Of a stretch of DNA of 16,084 nt, positions 7,401 through 13,497 are shown piece by piece. Numbering within the stretch: position 1 is the stretch's first letter; each line of letters opens with the position of its first letter. The notes below the pieces were generated by a model. The model was not told where the DNA came from, made no database searches, and was given only the letters and a program-made list of their open reading frames with translations. Made by a program: the position numbers and the translations under genes. The stretch lies in assembly GCA_036847185.1 (NCBI GenBank), contig DAIUAM010000055.1:1-16084 (forward strand). The letters run 5' to 3'. This DNA comes from UBA4738 sp002413305. Its GTDB lineage: Bacteria; Actinomycetota; UBA4738.

Positions 7401-7925
7401 CCGGAGGCGGCCGGCGTGACGGCCCTGGCCCGCAACGCGATCCGGACCCTGTCCATGCGCGAGCCCAGCCCGGGCAGGATCCTCGCGGGCGTGAGCGAGA
7501 CGATGTTGCGGTCGGGGGTGGACCGGTTCTGTACGGTCGCGTTCGTGACGTTCGAACCCGGCGCCTCGCCGGCAGGCCTGACCTTCGCACGGGGCGGGCA
7601 TCCTCCGGCCCTCCTGCTCCGGCAGGACGGCTCGGTGGAGCAGTTCGAGCCCGAGGGTCCGCTCCTGGGAGTGTTCGAAACCCCCACGTTCGAGGAGCAG
7701 CGGTCCGAGCTCCGGCCCGGTGACGCGCTGCTGCTGTTCACCGACGGGTTGATCGAACGGAACCCCGGCCTGGCCGGTGAGCACGAGCTGGTCCGGCTCC
7801 TCTCGGCGTGCGCCGGGATGGACGCCGGATCGATCGCTCAGAGGCTCCGCGAAACGTTGGGCGGGGAGGCACCCACGGACGACGTCGTGGCCGTGGTGGT
7901 GAGGCGGGCCCTTCCGAAGGGCTAA
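4461..7925 (+). CDS. Five-GAF SpoIIE/PP2C-type serine phosphatase (1154 aa)
   Basis: This is a very large soluble signalling protein. Four related GAF units occupy about residues 33-215, 216-399, 400-577 and 578-757. Each opens with a helix carrying a SLD(Y/L) motif and closes with a helix such as ANARLFSAE, ENARLFAAE, DNARLLLAE or DNARLYAAQ, a sign of internal duplication. Units 1, 3 and 4 are most alike; unit 2 has diverged. A fifth, more standard GAF domain (about 759-919, with VGRGFAGRI and VGVPLLLNDEVIGVL) precedes the phosphatase (about 920-1150). The phosphatase keeps its metal-binding residues: EVGGDFYD, GDVCGKGPEAA, FTDGLIE and PTDDVVAVVV. Known SpoIIE/RsbU relatives dephosphorylate STAS-domain anti-sigma antagonists, and a STAS gene follows after 56 nt. 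The start ATG 4461-4463 has AGGGA upstream; ATG 4473 is an alternative. Ligands of the GAF domains are unknown. Confidence 0.93.
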   Translation: MRNDMQDENHTGPRAGRVEEAASAPTDLDGSRLADLARASDLLGSSLDYEATLLALGDLVVPRFADWYAVDLVNGDGSVMNIAVKHADRAKIALALDLRRRFPPKPEDPTGVVAVARSGRSEWYREIPDEMLLGATQDPDLLRILLGLGLRSAITVPLVAPGSTLGAITLISAESGRLYDETDLRFAEELGRRAGLAIANARLFSAEHEARARAEASEARLKALSATSRALAASLDLDVTLQKVANLGTDHLADAAVVYLAGDDGRLRSVAFAAREADRLEPLRRLEEVYEPSANPNSLVHLAYTTGRTQIRQTVDIESFASGAGPDAAAIMRGLRARSGMGLPLVIAGRRVGVLALSWTQEKAIGTEDVELAEEIARRMARAIENARLFAAERRARRRVATVSRASARLTESLDYGTSFQVLASLVLDEEIADFCLIDVLEDDGSIRRALAVHQDPAKAWLAEELFRRPPDPAGRIPVAVAMRTARRVESEVTDEVLGAIAPDDEHLDLMRHIGGKNFVAIPLVARGRVLGGVTLSSTTHLLSADDIELAEEIAARAAVVMDNARLLLAERRAAERLAMLARVSDLLAGSLDYPGAYERLGQLLVSGLADLCLIDLLDARGGISRLAAVHAEPAKQHLADILRERYPPVPGGPHPVARVVETGRPEFLPLMPTEFLRGTTQGDEHFRLVTELGFESFMSIPIQARGVILGALTLISTNPARRYGEGDLETATEIAARAALHLDNARLYAAQARAVRQASRLQRIVDTTFSSGSLGELLHQILGAIVRELGTDLAAILLMDEHQPVLHMRAAVGLEERILSTVAVPVGRGFAGRIAASRKPLVVGDVRSFDVVSTYLKERVHSIVGVPLLLNDEVIGVLHTGSITARAFDEDDVVLLQLAADRAAIAISRAELYEREHEISTILQRSLAPRALPSIPGIEVAVVFEATGRGVEVGGDFYDVFPIDGSTWGLVVGDVCGKGPEAAGVTALARNAIRTLSMREPSPGRILAGVSETMLRSGVDRFCTVAFVTFEPGASPAGLTFARGGHPPALLLRQDGSVEQFEPEGPLLGVFETPTFEEQRSELRPGDALLLFTDGLIERNPGLAGEHELVRLLSACAGMDAGSIAQRLRETLGGEAPTDDVVAVVVRRALPKG

Positions 7926-7981
7926 TCCGCGGAGGCCTGGGTAAGTACGGGCACGGACGCCCGCGGCCCTCGTTTCCGCCC

Positions 7982-8296
7982 ATGGTCGAATACACGGTCA
8001 CCAGCCACCAAAGCGGCCACGCCGACCTCCAGCTTCGAGGCCGATTGATCCGCGAGATCGAGGCCGAGGAGCTCGGGCGGGCGCTCGAGGTGCACTACGT
8101 CGACGATGGGGCGATCGAGATCCGCGTCGACCTCTCCGAGCTCCGGGAGATCAGCCTCGAAGGGATCGCCGTGCTCCTCGACCTTCGAACCAAGTCCCGC
8201 CAGCGCGGCAAGCGGTTCGTCGTCACGGGGGCCAGCGGGCAGGTCCTGGACAAGCTCCAGATCACGGGCACCTTGGGGCCCCTCCAGAACGGGTAG
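7982..8296 (+). CDS. STAS-domain protein (anti-anti-sigma-factor-like) without canonical phospho-Ser
   Basis: A 104-residue single STAS domain: N-terminal strands (YTVTSHQSGHADLQLRGRL), then DLSELREISLEGIAVLLDL (residues 50-68) where SpoIIAA-type proteins have the phosphoacceptor motif DSSG, and a final TGASGQVLDKLQITG helix region. Aligned on the Gly, the residues at the two serines of DSSG are Leu and Glu here; a Ser lies one position earlier (S58). It follows the SpoIIE-type phosphatase by 56 nt in the same direction, so the pair resembles a partner-switching module. No HATPase kinase or sigma factor is present in the window. The ATG at 7982 is used; there is no good Shine-Dalgarno. Whether it is a phosphatase substrate, or a phosphorylation-independent scaffold, is open. 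Confidence 0.82.
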   Translation: MVEYTVTSHQSGHADLQLRGRLIREIEAEELGRALEVHYVDDGAIEIRVDLSELREISLEGIAVLLDLRTKSRQRGKRFVVTGASGQVLDKLQITGTLGPLQNG

Positions 8297-8330
8297 CGGT
8301 TCGTCAGGATCGGGGACCGACACCCAACGG

Positions 8331-8921
8331 CTAGTCCGGCCAGGAGGGCCTCCGGCCGAACACCCCCGCGAGCCGGTCGTAAAGGGGCGCGTCCTCGGAC
8401 AGGGGCACCTCCGGACCGAACGACGCCCCGCTCGCCGCGTCGCCCCGGTACTGCGGCTTCAGGTTCTGCCTCGCCCACTCGAGCGAACGCTCGCCGAGCT
8501 CGGGATCGAGGTCGGTGGACTGTCCGGTGGCCTTCGCCAGGTCCCATCCGTGGACGACGAGATCGGAGATATGCTGGCCCACCATCCATGACGCCGGGAC
8601 CTCGCCGATCGGAAGCGAGACCTTCGTTTCAAAGTCGCTCCACCCCCGCCATGCCGCGAGGAGCGCGTCCGCTGCCCGCCGATACGCTCCGCTCCAGTCG
8701 TCGCCGATGACGTCGGCGTCTCGCTCCTCCCACCTCCCGCCGCTCGCCGAAACGGTGAAGTGCTGGACGTCCATGACGGTGTGGTTGACCAGCCCTCGCA
8801 CATCCCATGCGCTGCACGGCGTGGGCGACGTCGCCTGGTCGGAGGTGATCCGGGAGATGATCGCGCCGGTCTGATCCAGCGCCCGGGAGAGCCGGTCGAT
8901 GAGATCGGGTTCGGTCGTCAA
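8331..8921 (-). CDS. TIGR03086/DinB-like metal-binding protein (mycothiol-isomerase superfamily)
   Basis: A 196-residue predicted four-helix-bundle protein. The motif TPCSAWDVRGLVNHTVMD (residues 34-51, with H47) and the helix SWMVGQHISDLVVHGWDLAKATG (111-133, with H117 and H124) are the usual metal-ligand regions of the TIGR03086 / maleylpyruvate-isomerase N-terminal family. Family members bind a divalent metal, and some use mycothiol or another low-molecular-weight thiol; the substrate here is unknown. The start is TTG (8919-8921) because AAGGAAGGAGG stands five nt before it; a GTG 13 codons upstream lacks such a site. A possible -10 (TATTCT on the minus strand, 8968-8973) beside a GCCGCC/GGCGGC inverted repeat (8974-8987) could be its promoter, without a clear -35. 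It is convergent with the STAS gene (34 nt apart) and divergent from the hemoglobin gene. Confidence 0.87.
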   Translation of the reverse strand: MTTEPDLIDRLSRALDQTGAIISRITSDQATSPTPCSAWDVRGLVNHTVMDVQHFTVSASGGRWEERDADVIGDDWSGAYRRAADALLAAWRGWSDFETKVSLPIGEVPASWMVGQHISDLVVHGWDLAKATGQSTDLDPELGERSLEWARQNLKPQYRGDAASGASFGPEVPLSEDAPLYDRLAGVFGRRPSWPD

Positions 8922-9133
8922 CGAAGCCTCCTTCCTTGCGGGCGCCGCCGGCTCACGCACCGTCCGCAGAATAGCCGCCCTGGCGGCGGAGGGATCTCGG
9001 GCCGAACCAACCGAGACACGCCGGAGCCCTTCGCGAGGGCGACGGCATGTACGACACGCACCGCTCCACTATCGGGTCGATCTGGCCTGATCGACGACGA
9101 TGCGCGAAACTCCTAGCCGTGGCGCGGCCATCG

Positions 9134-9568
9134 ATGTTCGAGTTCGCCGGTGGTGAGCAGGCCTTCATGGCGCTCGCCGCCGCGCACCATCGGCGGTGCC
9201 TCGAAGACCCGGTGCTGAACCATCCTTTCTCGCACCCTGGCAACCCCCAGCACGTCGAGAGGCTGGCCGATTACTGGGCGGAGGTGTTCGGGGGCCCGCC
9301 CCGCTACTCGACGTCGTTCGGCGGTCACTCGGCGATGCTCGGCATCCACGCCGGCCAAGGAGCCGACGAAGACCTCGGAGCTCGCTTCGTCACCTGCTTC
9401 ATCCAGGCGGCCGATGATGCCGGCCTTCCCGATGACCTCGACTTTCGCGCCGGCCTCCGGGCGTACATGGAGTGGGCGGTCCGCGAAGTCCTCTCCTACT
9501 CACCGCCAGAGGTCGTCGTGGCGCCCGGCCTGCCGGCTCCCCGCTGGGGCTGGAACGGTCTGGAGTAG
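9134..9568 (+). CDS. Group II truncated hemoglobin
   Basis: A 144-residue globin of the actinobacterial truncated-hemoglobin type. Landmarks are an A/B helix start (EFAGGEQAFMALAAAHHRR), HPQHVERLADYWAEVFGG-like text at about 38-54 (here NPQHVERL), YSTSFGGHSAMLGIHAG with the likely proximal heme ligand H72, DLGARFVTCFIQAADDAGL for helix G, and the family-typical ending PRWGWNGLE. The position I align with the group II G8 Trp is Phe here. By family knowledge such proteins bind O2 or NO in the cytoplasm and may take part in oxidative or nitrosative stress defence. A GTG at 9119 is an alternative start; neither has a convincing Shine-Dalgarno. It is about 150 nt ahead of the WhiB gene on the same strand, which has its own promoter. 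Confidence 0.88.
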   Translation: MFEFAGGEQAFMALAAAHHRRCLEDPVLNHPFSHPGNPQHVERLADYWAEVFGGPPRYSTSFGGHSAMLGIHAGQGADEDLGARFVTCFIQAADDAGLPDDLDFRAGLRAYMEWAVREVLSYSPPEVVVAPGLPAPRWGWNGLE

Positions 9569-9643
9569 GACTTCGCTCCACTTCGGGCTCGAACTGTGGC
9601 TTGAAGGAGAGGCTGCGCCCGGGGAGCATGGTTCCGGCACGGT

Positions 9644-9673
9644 TTGCGGCCCCATCTACGGGCTGCCTAAGGT
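9644..9673 (+). promoter_or_regulatory. Candidate housekeeping promoter of the WhiB gene
   Basis: TTGCGG (9644-9649), an 18-bp spacer and TAAGGT (9668-9673, fitting TAnnnT) resemble a primary-sigma promoter. It would start transcription near 9680, leaving an untranslated leader of about 40 nt before the ATG at 9719. It sits in the 150-bp gap after the hemoglobin gene, so WhiB is probably transcribed independently of it. Confidence 0.42.
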
Positions 9674-9718
9674 TGGTCGTTCACCGAGCCTTCCTGCCCC
9701 GACCCCCACGGAGCGAAG

Positions 9719-10039
9719 ATGGAGCCGCAACCGGCCGAAAGCGGGACCGAGTCTTCCCCACGCTACGGGCGGCCGGTGGGGATCGGCGTACTGGACTGGT
9801 CCGCCACGAAGTGGTTCGAGCGCGCCGGGTGTGCCGGCGAGGACCCGGAGGTGTTCTTTCCAGTCGGGACGACACCCGCCGCCCTGGCGCAAGTTCGCAT
9901 GGCGAAATCGATCTGCGCACGGTGTCCCGTCAGCACGGAGTGCCTACGTTGGGCGTTGGAGACCAACCAGGACGCGGGCGTGTGGGGGGGACTCACGGAA
10001 GTGGAACGGCGAGCGCTCAAGCGCGAGGGACCCTTGTAG
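9719..10039 (+). CDS. WhiB-family iron-sulfur transcriptional regulator
   Basis: A 106-residue Wbl protein. It has the four cluster-binding cysteines in the family pattern: C38 (in AGCAGEDPEVFFP), C66 and C69 (CARC) and C75 (TECLRWAL), followed by the turn AGVWGGLTEVERR (86-98) and a short basic end. By family knowledge Wbl proteins hold a [4Fe-4S] cluster that responds to O2 or NO and act with the primary sigma factor; the targets cannot be seen here. The start is ATG 9719 with GGAG seven nt upstream. It is adjacent to a truncated hemoglobin, another possible NO/O2-binding protein, so a shared gas or redox theme is plausible but unproven. Its last 23 coding bases overlap the 3' end of the convergent diguanylate cyclase gene. 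Confidence 0.94.
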   Translation: MEPQPAESGTESSPRYGRPVGIGVLDWSATKWFERAGCAGEDPEVFFPVGTTPAALAQVRMAKSICARCPVSTECLRWALETNQDAGVWGGLTEVERRALKREGPL

Positions 10040-11960
10040 AGGAGCCCTCGCCTTTGCCGCTCGTCAACGATCGGGCCTCCGCTGGGACTTCCTCCTCAGG
10101 AAGCGCCGTTCGAGCCTTCTTTGCTTCCTTGCTTCGATACATCGCAAGATCCGAATTGCGAAGGAGCGATCTTGCGTCCCTCGCATCCAGGGGGTAGACG
10201 CTGATCCCAACGCTCGGCGTGACCACCAGGTCCGCCTCGGCGAGACTAAATGGAGCCCGGAACCTCTCCCGGATGCGGTCTGCCACCTGTTCGGCCACGT
10301 GAACAGCGTGTCCGAACGAGTCGGCGGGGCCGGGAGGTACATCGGCCACCAGGATGAGGAACTCGTCTCCTCCCTGACGGGCCACCAGGTCCGTCTGCCT
10401 GGCCGCGGCCCCGAGCCGGGCCGCGCTTTCGGCGATGACCTCGTCTCCGGCGGCATGACCGAGCCGGTCGTTGACGAGCTTCAGGTCATCGAGGTCGATC
10501 GACAGCACCGCCACGGCGCCGCCGGAGCGGCGAGCCCGGGCGAGCGCCAGGTTCAGGTGATCCTCGAACTTGGCACTGTTCGCCAACCCGGTCAGCTTGT
10601 CGTGATAGGCGAGGAAGGCGATCGCCTCCTCCGCGCGCTTGCGCCGGGTGATGTCGGAGATGATGCAGGTGACCAGCCGATCCCCCGGCGGGCCGAGCGA
10701 GCTCAGCCCGATCTCCACAGGGAACTCCTTTCCGTCCTTCCGCCGGCCTGCCAGGTCGACCCCGAGTCCCATGGGGCGGGCGCTCGGATCGCTCAGGTAC
10801 TCGGCGCGGTGGTCGACATGCGCCGCTCGCCGGCCCTCCGGCACCAGGGCCTCGACGGACATGCCGGTGAGCTCCCCGGGGTCGTATCCGAACATCGTCT
10901 CCGCCCGGGGGTTGGCGAGCTGGATGCGGCCGGCCTCATCGATCACCAGGATCCCCACCGAGGCTGAGACCAGCAGTCCGCTGATCTGATCCTCGCTCCG
11001 CCTGAGATCCTTCTCCGCCTGCCTGCGCTCGGTGATCAGGGCGGCGAGGACGAAGGAAGCGAACGCAACGGTGGCATTGAAGACCTGCAAGGTGACCATC
11101 TTCTGCATCAGGGTGTGGTGTGCGAAGGGCCCCGTCGCCTTCACGGCGGCCCACACGGCGATACCCGAGGTCAGCAGGGCAGCGGGCGCCGCTCCTCGCT
11201 GTCCGAATCGCCAGGCCGCCCATCCCAGCAAGGGGAAGACCAAGTACTCGACCTGCAGGGGGCTCCGGAACACCAAGTTCCCGACGGCCGCCATGGCGAT
11301 GAACAAAGCGACGAATTCGGCGCCTCGCCTCCACCCGATCCCTGGTCGCACACGGATCGATCGCAGGCTCAACAGGAAGGGAGCCACCACGAGGACTCCC
11401 ATGGCGTCACCGGCCCACCACACCATCCATGTGGGCCAGAAGGTTCGGGCAGGGACGGTGCCCGAGAGGACGAGCATGCTCGCTCCACCGGTTGCGCTGA
11501 TGCTCATCCCGACGAGCGCGCCCAAGAGCACGATGGCCAGGGCGTCCCGGAGCCGGCCGAGCTCCGCCCGGAACCCTGCCCTCTGCAGGAGGGTCACGGC
11601 GACGACGGGCGCGAGCGTGTTCCCGGCGGCGATGCCCAGGGCAACGAGGAGCGAAGGGCTGATCGGGACGTTGACCAAGAGGGCGGCCACGGCGACGCCC
11701 GGCCACAGCCTTCGCCCGAACAGGAGCAGGGCCACCAGCGCGATCCCGGTCGGCGGCCAGATGGGGGTCACCTGTCCGCGGACAAGGGCCAGGCGCAGGC
11801 TCAGGACCGCGGTGACGTAGTACGCCAGCGCGAGCAGGGCCATCTTCACGATATCCGCGACGCGGTAACGCGCGTGGCCACTGAAGCCCGCTTCAGACGC
11901 GCCGAATGGGGCTGACTTCAGCCCACTCATGCCTGCATCAGCCGTCTTGGAGGACCTCAT
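10017..11960 (-). CDS. MASE1-PAS-GGDEF membrane diguanylate cyclase
   Basis: About 647 residues. A MASE1 integral-membrane sensor with eight or more hydrophobic segments (about residues 35-312, with TPIWPPTGIALVALLLFG as its hallmark) is followed by a PAS domain (about 321-440: ILVIDEAGRIQLANPRAETMFGYDPGELTG) and a PAC end (DITRRKRAEEAI). The GGDEF domain (about 450-615) starts HDKLTGLAN and carries an intact RQGGDEF active site (GGDEF 530-534); an RxxD inhibitory site (RQTD, 521-524) lies five residues before it. It should therefore make cyclic di-GMP with product feedback; no EAL domain is present. Start uncertain: a TTG at 12005 and an ATG at 11930 are in frame, none with a good Shine-Dalgarno. 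It lies about 100 nt after the adenylate cyclase gene on the same strand. The 3' end overlaps WhiB. Confidence 0.93.
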   Translation of the reverse strand: MRSSKTADAGMSGLKSAPFGASEAGFSGHARYRVADIVKMALLALAYYVTAVLSLRLALVRGQVTPIWPPTGIALVALLLFGRRLWPGVAVAALLVNVPISPSLLVALGIAAGNTLAPVVAVTLLQRAGFRAELGRLRDALAIVLLGALVGMSISATGGASMLVLSGTVPARTFWPTWMVWWAGDAMGVLVVAPFLLSLRSIRVRPGIGWRRGAEFVALFIAMAAVGNLVFRSPLQVEYLVFPLLGWAAWRFGQRGAAPAALLTSGIAVWAAVKATGPFAHHTLMQKMVTLQVFNATVAFASFVLAALITERRQAEKDLRRSEDQISGLLVSASVGILVIDEAGRIQLANPRAETMFGYDPGELTGMSVEALVPEGRRAAHVDHRAEYLSDPSARPMGLGVDLAGRRKDGKEFPVEIGLSSLGPPGDRLVTCIISDITRRKRAEEAIAFLAYHDKLTGLANSAKFEDHLNLALARARRSGGAVAVLSIDLDDLKLVNDRLGHAAGDEVIAESAARLGAAARQTDLVARQGGDEFLILVADVPPGPADSFGHAVHVAEQVADRIRERFRAPFSLAEADLVVTPSVGISVYPLDARDARSLLRNSDLAMYRSKEAKKARTALPEEEVPAEARSLTSGKGEGSSTRVPRA

Positions 11961-12066
11961 CCCGAGTCCCGGATGAATCGGAGGCAGCGCTGCACGCTTC
12001 TCCAAGAGTCATCGGGTTCCGGCACGTCTCAACTTGAGGCGGATCGAGGGAATAGCGAGGGACGGC

Positions 12067-13476
12067 TCACGCGGTCGAACGCGGGATGCTGCGCGATTCA
12101 AGCCGCTCTCGCGAGAGGAGGAATCGCGCCTGTGTCGGCCCGTTGCCCTTCAGTTCTACGACGAGCCGCGGACCGAATTCGTACCTGGCCTCGAGGTGCG
12201 CCACCGCGCTCTCCGAGACCAGGATCCGCCCCGGTTGACCGTGCGATTGCAAACGGCTCGCGAGGTTGACGGTATCGCCCCACAGGTCGTACGCGAACTT
12301 TCGCTGGCCAATGACGCCTGCGACCACGGGGCCGGAGGCGATGCCCACGCGCCAGAGGATCGGATCCCCGGACGGCCATCGAGCGTCCTCGAGCTCCTCG
12401 ATGATGGCAAGGGCCATATCGGCCGCCGCCTCCGCGTGATCTGGGTGCGGCTCCGGCGCTCCCGCGACGGCCATATAGGCATCGCCGATGGTCTTGATCT
12501 TCTCCAGCCCGTACCGGTCGGCCAGGGCGTCGAACCGGGAGAACAGGCCGTCGAGCGCGGCGACGAGGTCATCCGCCGGCGTCTTCCCGGCCTGCACGGT
12601 AAACCCCACGGCATCGGCGAAGAGCACGGTGACCTCGTCGAGCGCCTCCGCCAGCCGACGCCCGGTCCCCCCCTCGCCCCGGGCCTTCAGGCGATCGATG
12701 ATGGCCTGGGGGAGGATGTTCTGCAGCAGGGTATCGGAACGATGGCGCTCGCGATCGATCAGGCGCCGCTGCAGGAACTCCGCGCGCATGCCGCGCTCGA
12801 TGGTGTAGCCGGCGGCCACCCCCACGATGACCGAGGAGAGGAAGAAGAAGTTGTTGTTGACCAGGATGTCGGGAGGGGTGTGCTTCACCCAGATGGCAAC
12901 GACCTCGTAGCCGACCAGGATCGTCGCTGCAGCGGCCGTCGCGTAGACGAAGCGCAGGCGCAGCACGCTGTACGCCCAGGGGATGACCAGGAGTCCGGCA
13001 TAGTACAGAGCGCTGGCCGATGGGTTGGCGATGGCCACCATGGCCACGATGCCCAGTCCGCACAGGGCCGCCAGCCCGGAGAGGATGGGCTGGGCGATGA
13101 GCTTGAACCTGTGCGTGAAGGTGAACCCCAGCACGGCCAAGGCCACCGGGCAGACGATCGCGTACCGCACGATCCAGATCGATCCCGCCACGTCCGGGAC
13201 GATGAACAGGTCGAGCACCCCGAATGCTGCGTAGAGCGCGATCGCGAGAATGATGGCGAACCGGATGAATGCCAGCGACCGCACGAAGTGATCCTCGGCG
13301 AAGGCGGGCTCGAGATCGGGCGCGAAGCGCAGGCGACCAGGGGCGGACCCACGGAACTTTCTCTCCTGTGTCAGCTGGGCCACGTTCTCGCTCCACGCGG
13401 CGATGCGGATCCGGCCGCTCATCCTATCCCGGGGCCTGCCCCCAGCAGAAGGTCCGAACTTCTGAGTCCTAGCCAT
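12067..13476 (-). CDS. Membrane-bound class III adenylate cyclase
   Basis: A 469-residue protein with about six membrane segments (residues 68-225), a short linker helix (ERGMRAEFLQRRLIDRERHRS) and the signalling-helix text LLQNILPQAIIDRLK, followed by a class III cyclase catalytic domain (about 278-455). Metal-binding aspartates are D288 (VLFADAVGFT) and D332 (TIGDAYM). The adenine-selecting pair is K328 (KIKTIGD) and D397 (YDLWGD), which points to ATP, not GTP. The transition-state residues N404 and R408 lie in VNLASRL. All catalytic residues are present, so it should make cAMP. The start ATG 13474-13476 is 21 nt after the stop of the secreted propeller gene; ATG 13420-13422 (MSGRIR) is an alternative. 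No separate sensor domain is seen beyond the membrane part. Confidence 0.94.
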   Translation of the reverse strand: MARTQKFGPSAGGRPRDRMSGRIRIAAWSENVAQLTQERKFRGSAPGRLRFAPDLEPAFAEDHFVRSLAFIRFAIILAIALYAAFGVLDLFIVPDVAGSIWIVRYAIVCPVALAVLGFTFTHRFKLIAQPILSGLAALCGLGIVAMVAIANPSASALYYAGLLVIPWAYSVLRLRFVYATAAAATILVGYEVVAIWVKHTPPDILVNNNFFFLSSVIVGVAAGYTIERGMRAEFLQRRLIDRERHRSDTLLQNILPQAIIDRLKARGEGGTGRRLAEALDEVTVLFADAVGFTVQAGKTPADDLVAALDGLFSRFDALADRYGLEKIKTIGDAYMAVAGAPEPHPDHAEAAADMALAIIEELEDARWPSGDPILWRVGIASGPVVAGVIGQRKFAYDLWGDTVNLASRLQSHGQPGRILVSESAVAHLEARYEFGPRLVVELKGNGPTQARFLLSRERLESRSIPRSTA

Positions 13477-13497
13477 GTCCTGGGCCCGCGGCCGAGC

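Noticed and set aside
8331..8370. Hairpin CGGCC/GGCCG near the end of the DinB-like gene as a bidirectional terminator
   Set aside because: It lies within coding sequence and has no U-run on either strand.
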